A DNA stretch of 38,884 bases from the NCBI GenBank assembly GCA_020718065.1, contig DYDE01000022.1, forward strand, positions 1 to 38,884, given 5' to 3'. The notes beneath the pieces were generated by a model that was not told where the DNA came from, did not search any database, and saw only the letters and a program-made list of their open reading frames with translations. Both the position numbers and the translations under genes were made by a program. Below, in pieces: positions 9,168 to 20,018 of the stretch (its first letter is position 1; each line of letters starts with the position of its first letter). This DNA is from Marinifilum sp. (GTDB lineage: Bacteria; Bacteroidota; Bacteroidia; Bacteroidales; CG2-30-32-10).

Positions 9168-11636
9168 GTGATTATGAAAAAACTTAAACATTTTTATTTG
9201 CTGTCTTTTATAGCAGCTATGGTATTGGTAATTAGTGCCAATGCTCAGAATAAATCTTATAATTACTCCGATAGTTGGGGTAAAGAAGGGTATAACATTG
9301 AAAAACAAACCAACCAAAACATAACAATAAACTTTTCTATCAATCAGTTTTCTTTAAATACAAATCTAATTGATGGAGAATCTTTGCAAAATCTGGCATT
9401 AAATGGAAGTTTTTTACCAAACAATGCTGGCTATCCTGATTTACCAGGAAATGGCAGATTAATTGCTATTCCTCAAGGTTGTACACCAAAACTTAAAATA
9501 GTTTCATACAGAACAGAAACTATTAGTAATGTGAGTATGGCACCAGCTTTTGAAATTCCAATCGAACAATACAATGCTCCTTTGGTATATAAAAAGAACA
9601 TGGAGGTTTATTCAAAAAATGCTTTTTATCCAATTAATCCAGTTATAATGTCTGATCCTACTAAAATTAGAGGAGTAGATGCAGTAATGTTGGGTATTAC
9701 ACCTTTTCAATACAATCCAGTTACAAAAGAACTTTTAGTTTATAGAGATATAAACATTGAAATTTCTTTTGAAGGTGGTAATGGAAAATTTGGAGATGAT
9801 ACATATCGTAGTCGTTGGTGGGATCCTATTTTAGAAGATGCTTTATTAAACTATTCTGCTTTACCAACAATTGATTATAGCAAAAGAGTATCAAATAGCA
9901 AGGATCTCGAATATGAATACATTATAGTTATTCCTACTAATCCTGAATTTCAACAATGGGCAGATAGTGTTAAGAATTTTAGAGCTGAACAAGGTATTGA
10001 TGTTGGAATTGTTAAATTATCTGATATTCCCAACGGAACTACTGCTGCGGGTTTAAAAACATATTTTACAAATGCATATACTAATTGGACAACAAAACCT
10101 GTTGCTGTTCTATTAATGGCTGACTATGGTTCAACTGCAGCTTCAACAATAATTTCAAACATATATTCTCACCCAGCAGGTTATCCTGCCTTTGCTTCCG
10201 ATAATTATTTTGGAGATATGACAGGTGATGATTTACCTGATATTGTTTTTTCTCGTATGACAGCTAATAATGTTACACAATTGCAGACAATGTGTACAAA
10301 ATTTTTAAACTATGAACGTAATCCTCCAATTGATCCTAACTTTTATGACAAACCAATAACAGCATTAGGTTGGCAGGATGATCGTTGGTTCCAAATTGGT
10401 TCAGAAGTGGTAGGCGGATTTTTTAGAAGTATTGGAAAACATCCCACAAGAATTAATGCTTTGGGATCTCCTGCAAACAATACAGGAAATAATGTTGCTG
10501 GTGCAGGAACTTGGTCAACAGCTACAAATACTAGTACAGTTATGAACTATTTTGGTCCAAGTGGATTAAATTATTTACCTTCAGCACCAGGTACATTAGG
10601 TGGATTTAGTGGAGGAACACCAGCTCAGGTTAATACTGCTATTAATACAGGATCATTTATGTTGCAACATAGAGATCATGGTATGTACACTGGTTGGGGA
10701 GAACCTGCTTATGTTTCTGGCAATATTGGTTCTCTTACTAATGTTAATAATAAATTAACTTTTGTTTTTTCAATCAATTGTCAAACAGGAGCATATCACA
10801 ATGCTTCTGAATGCTTTACTGAAAGATTTCATCGTTACACATATAGTGGACAAAATAGTGGAGCTTTAGGTTTGGTTGCAGCAAGTGAAGTTTCTTATTC
10901 TTTTGTAAACGATGCTTTTATTTGGGGAATGTATGATAATATGTGGCCTAATTTTATGCCAGCATACGGTACTACTCCTGCATCAAGAGGATTATTGCCT
11001 GCTTTTGCTTGTGCTGCTGGTAAACATTTCCTTTACCAATCTAATTGGCCATACAATACTTCAAATAAACAAATTACTTATCGTTTATTCCACATGCATG
11101 GTGATGCTTTCCAAACTATGTACTCAGAAGTTCCTCAGGATTTAGCTGTATCTCATTTATTTACTACTCCTGCCGGTACCAATACTTTTAGTGTTACTGC
11201 AACTACAGGTTCTTTAATTGCTTTAACCGTAAATGGAGAAATCTTAGGTACAGCTACTGGCACAGGTTCGCCTGTAGTTATTAACTTATCATCTCCATTA
11301 ACATCTGGCAATACAATGGTGGTAACTGTTACTCTTCAAAACTATAAACGTTATAGAGGATTGGTTACTGTTCCTGTTGGTATAACAGAAAGTGTAAATG
11401 ATAACAATAACTTTGTAATAAATCCAAATCCTAACAATGGTATTTTCAATCTTATTACAAATTCCACAGAAACTTACAATGTAAGTGTATTAAATACATT
11501 AAATGCTGTTGTTTATCAAAAGAATAACGTTAATTCTAATTTATCATTAGACCTTAGTGCTTATTCTGCCGGAGTTTATTACTTAATGATTGAAAACAAA
11601 AACGGTATTTCCATTAAGAAAGTAACTATTCAATAA
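9168..11636 (+). CDS. C25 (gingipain-like) cysteine peptidase with T9SS type A sorting domain
   Basis: Propeptide-like N-terminus, MLQHRDHGMYTGWGEPAY (His), FVFSINCQTGAYH (Cys), C-terminal NFVINPNPNNGIFNL...GVYYLMIENKNGISIKKVTIQ. Confidence 0.9.
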   Translation: MIMKKLKHFYLLSFIAAMVLVISANAQNKSYNYSDSWGKEGYNIEKQTNQNITINFSINQFSLNTNLIDGESLQNLALNGSFLPNNAGYPDLPGNGRLIAIPQGCTPKLKIVSYRTETISNVSMAPAFEIPIEQYNAPLVYKKNMEVYSKNAFYPINPVIMSDPTKIRGVDAVMLGITPFQYNPVTKELLVYRDINIEISFEGGNGKFGDDTYRSRWWDPILEDALLNYSALPTIDYSKRVSNSKDLEYEYIIVIPTNPEFQQWADSVKNFRAEQGIDVGIVKLSDIPNGTTAAGLKTYFTNAYTNWTTKPVAVLLMADYGSTAASTIISNIYSHPAGYPAFASDNYFGDMTGDDLPDIVFSRMTANNVTQLQTMCTKFLNYERNPPIDPNFYDKPITALGWQDDRWFQIGSEVVGGFFRSIGKHPTRINALGSPANNTGNNVAGAGTWSTATNTSTVMNYFGPSGLNYLPSAPGTLGGFSGGTPAQVNTAINTGSFMLQHRDHGMYTGWGEPAYVSGNIGSLTNVNNKLTFVFSINCQTGAYHNASECFTERFHRYTYSGQNSGALGLVAASEVSYSFVNDAFIWGMYDNMWPNFMPAYGTTPASRGLLPAFACAAGKHFLYQSNWPYNTSNKQITYRLFHMHGDAFQTMYSEVPQDLAVSHLFTTPAGTNTFSVTATTGSLIALTVNGEILGTATGTGSPVVINLSSPLTSGNTMVVTVTLQNYKRYRGLVTVPVGITESVNDNNNFVINPNPNNGIFNLITNSTETYNVSVLNTLNAVVYQKNNVNSNLSLDLSAYSAGVYYLMIENKNGISIKKVTIQ

Positions 11637-11655
11637 TTTTAAATAAAATTTATTA

Positions 11656-11687
11656 AAAAGGCTGTCCAAAAAGGCAGCCTTTTTTTG
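11656..11687 (+). terminator. Rho-independent terminator
   Basis: aaaaaGGCTGtccaaaaagGCAGCCtttttttg. Confidence 0.8.
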
Positions 11688-11743
11688 TTTTATATCATTG
11701 TTTTGGTTAATATAAATTGTGATAATGTTAACACCCCATCCGC

Positions 11744-12037
11744 TAAATTGCAGTTTATACTTATGCAATTACTTCATTTTTAGAATAAATTGAAGTTTAT
11801 AAAAGTGCGACAACATCATGATATGAATAAACTACAATTTTTCATAGGTTGGAATATTCGTATAAGGGATAAATAGGAGTTTATCATGACTCCGAACATT
11901 CGTATAGGGTATAAATTGGAGTTTATTCTGGCTCCGAATTTGCGTATAAGTGATAAACTATAGTTTATTCTCAATCGTAATATTCGTATAATAGGTAAAT
12001 TAGAGTTTATTCTCAATACGCAATTGCATATGAATTA
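11744..12037. repeat. Seven degenerate repeats of exactly 42 bp
   Basis: Units start at 11744, 11786, 11828, 11870, 11912, 11954 and 11996. Approximate consensus TAAAYTnnAGTTTATTCTnnnTCCGAATATTCGTATAAGnGA. Confidence 0.9.
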
Positions 12038-12364
12038 ACGGTAAGGGTTTCAGCTCGTTTATAACTAAGGCGCAATAGCTATGATCTATGTCTGAGTTGG
12101 TTTTTACGAGAAATTCCCATTTAAATAATGTTTTTGATTGTTCAATCCAAAAAATTTAAAAAATAATTGCTTGTTTTTGATAAATCAAACAAATCCCAAA
12201 CAATGGCCTGTTCTATAAAGAGCAATATGTTTTTGTTGTGAGTATTCTCAAACAACATTTGGTTCTTATGAAGTTGTTTTGGGGATTATTTCAAGTTAAA
12301 CTTATTTATAATGTTCTTTTGCTGAATTTCTTGTTATTTATATTTGCTTAAAAGAGTTAACTTA

Positions 12365-12946
12365 CTATTCATAAATTTTCTTTCTTTCAATTTCAGCATT
12401 TTTCCAAAGCTCAATATTTCTTGGTTCGTTATAAGCTTTCTTTAATGCCTCCATATATTGTTGATGATTTCTATATTTAAATTCCAATATTTTAATTTTG
12501 GGAACCAAAATAAAGAACAATCCAAGACCACCAATAATAATAACTCTAATGAAAATATTTTTATAATATTTAGATTTTGTTTTAAAAAACTTAATTATTC
12601 CAATGATAATTGCAACAATAAGTCCATTAAGTCCAATAAATATTACCATTACAGCACCTTTATAAGATTGAAAATAAAACATTATTCCCAACAAAATCAA
12701 GTAAAAGGCAAAACCAACCATTATTGCTCCAATTATTTTCATTAGACTCGATTCTTTGTAATAAAGCTTGTTGAACAATGTCCTAAATTCATTATTGTTG
12801 AATAAAGCAAAACTAAAGAAAAAATAAAATAGGGCACCCAATGAAAGTGTAATGAAGCTTAGTATTTTTCCACCAGGTATTAAAAATATATTCATACAAA
12901 TGCTAATAACTATACCGATGGCTATAATAATCTCCGTTTTTTTCAT
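12365..12946 (-). CDS. Hypothetical membrane protein (about 4 TM segments)
   Basis: 193-aa ORF with hydrophobic segments. Confidence 0.65.
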   Translation of the reverse strand: MKKTEIIIAIGIVISICMNIFLIPGGKILSFITLSLGALFYFFFSFALFNNNEFRTLFNKLYYKESSLMKIIGAIMVGFAFYLILLGIMFYFQSYKGAVMVIFIGLNGLIVAIIIGIIKFFKTKSKYYKNIFIRVIIIGGLGLFFILVPKIKILEFKYRNHQQYMEALKKAYNEPRNIELWKNAEIERKKIYE

Positions 12947-13048
12947 TTTAATTTGTTTTTAGAAAGTCGTTATACGTTGTTTGTATATTATCAACTCATA
13001 CTTTGCTTTAAACTGACAACTCCAAACCCTAATCACTTTAGGCACTTC

Positions 13049-14827
13049 TTACTTCGCTTCCAAATCAAACAACTTATCAATATTGGTTTTGTATTTTTTA
13101 TTGATAAAATTTCTTTTCAGTTTTAGGGTCGGAGTGAGTTCGCCGGTGTCTTGTCCCCATTCTGTGGCAAGCAATTCGTATTTCATTATTTGTTCCGTTT
13201 GACCCAATGTATGGTTGTATTTTTTTATCTCTTTGGCAAAACGGTTTTTAATTCGCTGAAGATTTAACATTTCTTCATTGGTGGTATATTCAATTTCTTT
13301 CACTTCGCACCACGAACGCAGGTGATTGAAATCTGGTACAATCAAAGCAGCTGCATATTTCTGGTTTTCACCTACTACAATGAGGTTGTCAATAAAATCA
13401 GATTCTTTAAACTTATCTTCTATCAATTGAGGAGCAATGTATTTGCCAAAGGATGTTTTAAATAGTTCTTTTTTTCTGCCAGTAATGCGAAGCTGGCCAT
13501 CTATTTCGAATTTTCCCAGATCACCAGTATGAAACCAACCTTCTTCATCAATAACCTGTTTTGTAAGTTCAGGATCTTTGTAATAACCAAGCATTATATT
13601 TGGACCCTTGCAAAGGATTTCACCATCACTTGCTATTTTTGCATCAACACCTCTCAGCACAGGGCCTACACAACCAATTCTAACTCCATTTGGTCTGAAA
13701 TTTCCAACAGTAATAACTGGGGAAGTTTCTGTTAATCCATATCCCTCTACAACCTGAATACCTGCTGCCCATAATATTTTGGCCAATCTGGGTTGCAATG
13801 AAGCTCCTCCTGAAACAATAATTTCTATTTTCCCTCCAAAGGCTGCTCTCCATTTGGTGAAAACCAATTTACGGGCAATTTTAAGTTTCCATTTGTATAG
13901 GAAATTATTCGACCGATCAATTCTATAATGCATACCTACACTAACAGCCCAGAAAAAGATATATTTTTTAATTCCTTTTAGTTTTCTTCCGGTTGCTATT
14001 ATCTTATCATAAAACTTTTCGAGTACTCTCGGGACTGCACACATTATTTCTGGTTGAACTTCCTTCATGTTATCAGCTATAGTTGCTAAACTCTGAACGT
14101 AATAAATAGAATATCCCATGTAATGGTACATATAATTGAGCATACGCTCGTAAACATGGCAAAGAGGTAAAAAACTCAGCGCTTTTGCTTCTGAACCAAA
14201 GTATGGAATATCAGAAACTCCCCAAAAGTTACTTATAATATTGCGATGCGAAAGCATCACACCTTTTGGGTTTCCTGTGGTGCCGGAAGTATATATCAGT
14301 GTTGCAATATCATTTGTTTTAATTTCATTTTTAGCAGCTTCCAATTGCGATGGATTCTGGTTTTCTTTTCCAAGTGCAATTAGTTCGTTAAGGTGCTCAA
14401 TTCCATGAAGGTTTTTAAATGTATAAATAGATTTAAGCGAAGGAACATTAGGAAGCAAATGTTTAATTTTTCTGTAAAGCTCTTCACCGGCAACAAATAT
14501 ATAATTAATTTCAGCATGGTTAAGAATATATTCGTAATCCGATTCGCTAACAGTAGGGTAAATAGAAACGTGAACAGCTCCGACCTGCATAATAGCCATA
14601 TCTATAAAATTCCATTCAGGACGGTTGTATGTGATGGTAGCTATTTTATCATTTTTCTTAACACCCAACTTAAGAAAACCATAACTTATGTTGTTTACAA
14701 TTTCTATATATTCTTGTATTGAATATTTTTTCCATTCCCCATCATCTTTTCCTGCAAGTGCATCGGTTTTCCAGGAATACTTTTCCAGATAATTGGGCAA
14801 TAAATCGAAAATGCGAAGAACTTCCAT
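13049..14827 (-). CDS. Long-chain fatty acid--CoA ligase (AMP-binding)
   Basis: TLIYTSGTTGNPKGVMLSH, VEGYGLTETSPVI and GWFHTGDLGKFEIDGQLRITGRKKELFKTSFGKYI. Start likely at 14827 (MEVLRIFDLLP); the ORF opens at 14857. Confidence 0.93.
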   Translation of the reverse strand: MEVLRIFDLLPNYLEKYSWKTDALAGKDDGEWKKYSIQEYIEIVNNISYGFLKLGVKKNDKIATITYNRPEWNFIDMAIMQVGAVHVSIYPTVSESDYEYILNHAEINYIFVAGEELYRKIKHLLPNVPSLKSIYTFKNLHGIEHLNELIALGKENQNPSQLEAAKNEIKTNDIATLIYTSGTTGNPKGVMLSHRNIISNFWGVSDIPYFGSEAKALSFLPLCHVYERMLNYMYHYMGYSIYYVQSLATIADNMKEVQPEIMCAVPRVLEKFYDKIIATGRKLKGIKKYIFFWAVSVGMHYRIDRSNNFLYKWKLKIARKLVFTKWRAAFGGKIEIIVSGGASLQPRLAKILWAAGIQVVEGYGLTETSPVITVGNFRPNGVRIGCVGPVLRGVDAKIASDGEILCKGPNIMLGYYKDPELTKQVIDEEGWFHTGDLGKFEIDGQLRITGRKKELFKTSFGKYIAPQLIEDKFKESDFIDNLIVVGENQKYAAALIVPDFNHLRSWCEVKEIEYTTNEEMLNLQRIKNRFAKEIKKYNHTLGQTEQIMKYELLATEWGQDTGELTPTLKLKRNFINKKYKTNIDKLFDLEAK

Positions 14828-14943
14828 TTTTATTTTAAAAAATATCTGTTTAAACAACCAAACCTACATAAAATTTATTTATTAAACGATATTAACTTTA
14901 AAGTAGATTTGTTTGTAAGAAATTTACAAATATTTGTATTTTG

Positions 14944-15705
14944 TTAATTGGTTTTATGAATATAAGCAGTACTAGCTTGCGCCATTGGCATAATTACCAT
15001 ATCGTTAATATTTACATGTGCAGGTAAATGACTAGCATAGTAAACAGAATCAGCTATATCTTTTCCAGTAAGAGGAGTGAACCCTTTATAAACATTACTA
15101 GCTGCTTCAGCATCGCCTTTAAAACGAACCAAAGAAAACTCAGTTTCGGCTGCTCCTGGACATATTTGTGTAACTTTAATATTATAGGCAAGTAATTCCG
15201 CCCTCATCCCTTTAGTAATTGAATCTACAGCATATTTACTTGCACAATAAACATTTCCGTTTGGGTATGTTTCTTTTCCTGCAATTGATCCAATATTTAT
15301 AACATGCCCCGATTTGTTTTTTATCATTAGAGGGAGTATCTGTCTCGATACATAGAGCAATCCTTTTACATTGGTGTCTATCATTTTTTCCCAATCTTCA
15401 TAATTGCCTTCATAAACAGGATTTAAACCAGCTGATAAACCAGCATTGTTTACAAGTATCGAAATATTTTTCCACTCTTCTGGCAATGATTCGATTGCTG
15501 AATTAACATCAGTTCTTTTTCTAACATCAAAACAAAGAGGAAGCACCTTCACACGGTATGTTCCAGATATTTGTTCTGCAATATTGTCTAACAACTCTTT
15601 CCTTCTTCCTGTTATTATCAGGTTATACTTGTTTTCAGCGAATTTTAGTGCAATAGCTTTACCGATTCCACTGCTTGCTCCTGTTATAAAAATTATTGGA
15701 TTCAT
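14944..15705 (-). CDS. SDR family NAD(P)-dependent oxidoreductase
   Basis: ITGASSGIGKAIA, LVNNAGLSAG, IGSIAGKETYPNGNVYCASKYAVDS. Confidence 0.93.
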   Translation of the reverse strand: MNPIIFITGASSGIGKAIALKFAENKYNLIITGRRKELLDNIAEQISGTYRVKVLPLCFDVRKRTDVNSAIESLPEEWKNISILVNNAGLSAGLNPVYEGNYEDWEKMIDTNVKGLLYVSRQILPLMIKNKSGHVINIGSIAGKETYPNGNVYCASKYAVDSITKGMRAELLAYNIKVTQICPGAAETEFSLVRFKGDAEAASNVYKGFTPLTGKDIADSVYYASHLPAHVNINDMVIMPMAQASTAYIHKTN

Positions 15706-15710
15706 ATTGA

Positions 15711-17021
15711 TTAATGTAAAAAGTTAAGAAATTTAAATTTTGTAAGTACTTTCTCTTTATCAATGACCAGCAGAAGTACAATTGCTAAAAAAGGCAAAGC
15801 AGGGACTTTATACCTGACTACTGCTCCCAATACCGGAGTTGTTAATCCGGTAAGCAAGAATGTAATTAATACAAAGAAAAGACAAAATAATAAAATATTA
15901 ATATTCTCTTTTTTAAATTTGAAGAAGAACAAACTAAAAATAAATAGAATTAAAAACATCATATTCTCAATAGCAGCCATAAGAGTAAAAGGAGAATTAA
16001 CTTCAAATATAAATGGCCTGAAAAAAACAGTATATAAAGCTTTTGGAGTTTTAAGAATAAAATCAGAAACACTTGGTTGAAGCAGATTACGGTTAACCAG
16101 ACTTCCTGCATTTAAACTTTCTGCAAGATAAACAAATGAATTTTGTTTTTGCGAAAGTATTTCAAGAACATTATATTGTGGAAATATCCTGTGAATATTG
16201 AGCAAAACACCAAAGAAAATAATAATTACCGCTGTATATTTAATAATTGCAAATCGATTAGTTGTTTTTGCAATTATAAAGTAAGAAATCAACAGAGGGA
16301 TAAGTATTGTAAGTATATAATATTTCATATAGGCAAGTATCAGCAGTCCTACAATAATTCCAATAATTAAACGAAAAGAAAAGCCATGATTTACGAATTT
16401 TATAAAATTTAAAAGAAGCATCCCTAAACCTAATAATAACAAACCTTCTTTTAATACACCAGAGCCCCAGAACAAAACCGATGGAATAAGAAACAAAACT
16501 ATTGCCAATTCTTTCCTTTTTTCTTTTAAAAAATGAAAGAATGTTTTAAATAAAGCCAATAAACCAATAGTTGATAAGAAACACATAAATACAGTATGCA
16601 CATTGTAATATCCAAAAGATACCAACCTTACAATTGCATTAAATCTAATAATAGTATGATTGTCATTATACACATTTGGTTCATAAGGACGATACCAGTT
16701 GTTCATTATTTTATAATAATTATTATCAAAATAAGCGTTATCATTTTTATAACCAAATAACATTTTAAAGAAATCAACAGGTTTTTGAAATAAAGCATCA
16801 TGCATTACTTTGCTATCATCAAAATATTTAAATATATCTGCTGTACTTCTATCGGTATAATAAAAAGTGTAAACTAAACTTAATAAAACACCAGCAATAA
16901 CCTTTATTACAAAAAAAATAGCAATAAATTTTCTCGACAATCCATTGGTCTCAAAAAAAGGAATGCGAAAGATAAGAAAAATAAAAAAAGCTGTATATAA
17001 TATTGTAAGTAGATACTCCAA
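15711..17021 (-). CDS. Hypothetical polytopic membrane protein
   Basis: 436-aa ORF with multiple TM segments. Confidence 0.75.
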   Translation of the reverse strand: MEYLLTILYTAFFIFLIFRIPFFETNGLSRKFIAIFFVIKVIAGVLLSLVYTFYYTDRSTADIFKYFDDSKVMHDALFQKPVDFFKMLFGYKNDNAYFDNNYYKIMNNWYRPYEPNVYNDNHTIIRFNAIVRLVSFGYYNVHTVFMCFLSTIGLLALFKTFFHFLKEKRKELAIVLFLIPSVLFWGSGVLKEGLLLLGLGMLLLNFIKFVNHGFSFRLIIGIIVGLLILAYMKYYILTILIPLLISYFIIAKTTNRFAIIKYTAVIIIFFGVLLNIHRIFPQYNVLEILSQKQNSFVYLAESLNAGSLVNRNLLQPSVSDFILKTPKALYTVFFRPFIFEVNSPFTLMAAIENMMFLILFIFSLFFFKFKKENINILLFCLFFVLITFLLTGLTTPVLGAVVRYKVPALPFLAIVLLLVIDKEKVLTKFKFLNFLH

Positions 17022-17250
17022 AATGAAACGATTTTATTCTCCAAACCTACATAATTTTTTAAAATAATAAATAAAAATGCTTGTTAAAATATAAATAAAT
17101 TCAATACATACTGATATTGACTGAATAATGAATTTAGTACATTTTATAATTTTATTTTGTTTGTAATTAACTAAAAATCCTTTATACTTTAGTTTATACT
17201 AGTTGAATATATTTTTATAAATTTGCCAAACATTTAAAAAATAAACAAAT

Positions 17251-18255
17251 ATGATTACAAGAAAGTATTTATTTAGCTTAACAGGATTTTTGTTATTAGT
17301 TATTATTTTGATTTCGTGTGGAAATAGTAATAAAAACAATCAAAATAACAATGGTTCCGATACAAACAAAGTTGTTACCTCAACATTAGAAGGAAACATA
17401 TCTATTTCAGGTGCATTTGCTTTATATCCAATGGTAGTTAAATGGAAAGAGGAATACATGAAGCTTAATCCAAATGTTAAAATTGATGTATCAGCTGGTG
17501 GAGCTGGCAAGGGAATGACAGATGCTTTGGCGGGATTGGTTGATATTGGAATGATTTCTCGTGAAATAAGTACAGAAGAACAATCAAAAGGAGCTTGGTA
17601 TATTCCGGTTGCCAAAGATGCTGTTGTGCCTGTTATCAATACCAATAATCCAGAAATAGAATATTTGTTAAATAGTGGATTGTCCAAAGAAATTTTTCAA
17701 GGAATTTTCATAACAGGGAAAATAAAAACATGGGGACAGGTAAGCAACAATAAAACAGATAAAAACAGCATTAAAGTTTATACCCGTTCTGATGCATGTG
17801 GAGCAGCAGATGTTTGGGCAAAATTCCTCGGTAAAAAGCAGGAAGATTTACTTGGAGTTGGAGTTTCTGGTGACCCAGGGATAACACAAGCAGTTCAAAG
17901 TGATAACTATGGAATCGGATATAACAATATATGTTATGCTTATGATGCTACAACCAAATTAGAAACCAAAGACATTAAAGTTCTACCTATAGATATCAAT
18001 GGAAACGGTATTATTGATGATAATGAGTTTTTTTATCATCATAAAGACAGCATAATTAGCGCAATTACTGATGGTAGATACCCTTCTCCACCTTCAAGAG
18101 ATTTATATTTGGTTACAAAAGACAAACCAACAAATGCTGTTATTACTGCATTTTTGAAATGGATTTTAACAGATGGGCAGAAATTTGTTAATGAAACAGG
18201 ATATATAAAACTTACAACAGATAAGATAAAAGTTGCTAACGATAAATTAAAATAA
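17251..18255 (+). CDS. pstS: Phosphate ABC transporter substrate-binding lipoprotein
   Basis: Lipobox LISCGN, NISISGAFALYPMVVKW, VDVSAGGAGKGMTDALAG-type motif, first gene of the pstSCAB set. Confidence 0.9.
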   Translation: MITRKYLFSLTGFLLLVIILISCGNSNKNNQNNNGSDTNKVVTSTLEGNISISGAFALYPMVVKWKEEYMKLNPNVKIDVSAGGAGKGMTDALAGLVDIGMISREISTEEQSKGAWYIPVAKDAVVPVINTNNPEIEYLLNSGLSKEIFQGIFITGKIKTWGQVSNNKTDKNSIKVYTRSDACGAADVWAKFLGKKQEDLLGVGVSGDPGITQAVQSDNYGIGYNNICYAYDATTKLETKDIKVLPIDINGNGIIDDNEFFYHHKDSIISAITDGRYPSPPSRDLYLVTKDKPTNAVITAFLKWILTDGQKFVNETGYIKLTTDKIKVANDKLK

Positions 18256-18267
18256 ATATTTTCAAGT

Positions 18268-19164
18268 ATGTTAAATGGCAGGATTATTAAAGACAGACTT
18301 ACGTCTAAAATACTGCTTATTTTTACAATACTTATTTCTTTAATAGTTATAATTATTGGTGTTGAATTGTTTTATAAATCGCAACCAATAATTAAAAGTA
18401 ATAGTTTACAAGAACTTATTTTTTCAAAAGATTGGCATCCGCTTAAAGGACATTTTGGAATGCTTTCTTTTATTGCGGGAACAGCATGGGTTACAATTAT
18501 TGCAGTTATTATTGCTGTTCCCTTATGTTTATTAACAGCTATTTATTTATCAGAATATGTACATAAAAGGGTTTTAAAAATCATAAACCCTTTTATTGAT
18601 ATATTGGCCGGAATTCCATCGGTTATATTTGGAGTATGGGGAATTATAATAATAGTACCTTTTATTCGATTTAATATTGCTCCTTTATTTGGGGTTTCTA
18701 CAACAGGATATAATGTTCTGGCTGGAGGAATAATATTGGGTATAATGATTATTCCAGTTATTATTTCTGTTATGGTTGAAGTTTTTAAAACAATACCTGT
18801 AGAATTACGTGAAGCTTCACTATCTCTGGGGGCAACAAAATGGCAAACAATTAAGTTAGTTGTTCTTAAAAAAGCTAAACCAGGTATTATTGCAGCAATT
18901 GTACTTGGAGTTTCCAGAGCACTGGGAGAAACAATGGCTGTATTAATGGTAGTTGGCAATATGGTTCAGGTACCAACTTCTGTATTTGATTCGGCTTATC
19001 CTTTACCTACTTTAATTGCAAACAATTATGGTGAAATGCTTTCTATCCCTATGTACGATTCTGCACTGATGTTTGCAGCATTGGTGCTTTTTATAATTGT
19101 AGTGCTTTTTAATGTGCTTTCCAGAATAATATTATCCAGAATTGAAAGAAAATTAAGAGCTTAA
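18268..19164 (+). CDS. pstC: Phosphate ABC transporter permease PstC
   Basis: Permease signature ELREASLSLGATKWQTIKLVVLKKAKPGIIAAIVLGVSRALGETMAV, gene order. Confidence 0.92.
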   Translation: MLNGRIIKDRLTSKILLIFTILISLIVIIIGVELFYKSQPIIKSNSLQELIFSKDWHPLKGHFGMLSFIAGTAWVTIIAVIIAVPLCLLTAIYLSEYVHKRVLKIINPFIDILAGIPSVIFGVWGIIIIVPFIRFNIAPLFGVSTTGYNVLAGGIILGIMIIPVIISVMVEVFKTIPVELREASLSLGATKWQTIKLVVLKKAKPGIIAAIVLGVSRALGETMAVLMVVGNMVQVPTSVFDSAYPLPTLIANNYGEMLSIPMYDSALMFAALVLFIIVVLFNVLSRIILSRIERKLRA

Positions 19165-20015
19165 TGAATATGAAAAAAACAAAGATTGAAGAACTCTTTT
19201 TTAAAACATTGATGCGTTTAGCAGCAATTATTATTATCGGCACTTTGCTTCTTATCATATATAGTATTTTTATTAAAGGATTACCAGCTATGTCTTGGGA
19301 AATGATAACACAAACCCCAAAAGGTGGCTATTATCTTGGAAAGGAAGGAGGAATTTTAAATGCTATTATTGGTTCTTTATTATTAGCCGCAGGATCAACA
19401 TTTTTGGCAACAATAATAAGTTTGCCAATTATAATTTATATAAATGTTTATTGTCGTAAAACATTATTTTCAAACGCAGTAAGACTTTGTTTTGATATAA
19501 TGTGGGGTATTCCATCAATTGTTTATGGTGCTTTTGGTTTTACTTTTATGGTTTTCTTTGGGATGAAAACATCTTTATTGGCAGGAATTATTATTGTTTC
19601 ATTGGTTATTTTGCCAGTTATTGTAAGAATAGTTGATGAAGTGGTGCGAATGATTTCATCTGGTCTTTATGAAGCCTCTTATGCATTAGGAGCAACCCGT
19701 TTGCAAACTTCAATGAAAGTAATATTAAAACAATCAGCTACTGGCATACTAACAGCTTTGTTGGTAGCATTTGGCAGGGCAATTGGAGATGCTGCAGCAG
19801 TTTTGTTTACAACTGGTTATACCGATTCCATTCCCACTTCTTTATTTCACGCTGCAGCTACACTTCCTCTTGCTATTTTCTTTCAATTATCTGTTCCAAT
19901 TCCTGAAGTTACTGCACGTGCTTATGCTTCTGCTTTGATTTTAACAATAATAATCTTATTGATAAGTTTATTAGCAAGAGTTTTAACAAATAAATATAAT
20001 AAATTTAAAGTTTGA
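19164..20015 (+). CDS. pstA: Phosphate ABC transporter permease PstA
   Basis: LYEASYALGATRLQTSMKVILKQSATGILTALLVAFGRAIGDAAAV. TAATG overlap with pstC. Confidence 0.92.
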   Translation: MNMKKTKIEELFFKTLMRLAAIIIIGTLLLIIYSIFIKGLPAMSWEMITQTPKGGYYLGKEGGILNAIIGSLLLAAGSTFLATIISLPIIIYINVYCRKTLFSNAVRLCFDIMWGIPSIVYGAFGFTFMVFFGMKTSLLAGIIIVSLVILPVIVRIVDEVVRMISSGLYEASYALGATRLQTSMKVILKQSATGILTALLVAFGRAIGDAAAVLFTTGYTDSIPTSLFHAAATLPLAIFFQLSVPIPEVTARAYASALILTIIILLISLLARVLTNKYNKFKV

Positions 20016-20018
20016 AAT

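Noticed and set aside
11816-12016. Minus-strand 66-aa ORF with 14-aa repeats (RINSNLPIIRILRL...)
   Set aside because: The periodic peptide follows from the 42-bp DNA period. It has only a TTG start, no clear RBS, and does not span the full array. Kept as an alternative (decayed peptide repeat), not called as CDS.
12160-12200. ttgtttttgataaatcaaacaa inverted repeat
   Set aside because: Short and AT-rich; could arise by chance and has no associated T-tract or motif.
12962-12990. 'gtcgttatacgttgtttgt' as an integron attC-like site
   Set aside because: Single occurrence, no paired complementary boxes recognised and no integrase in the window.
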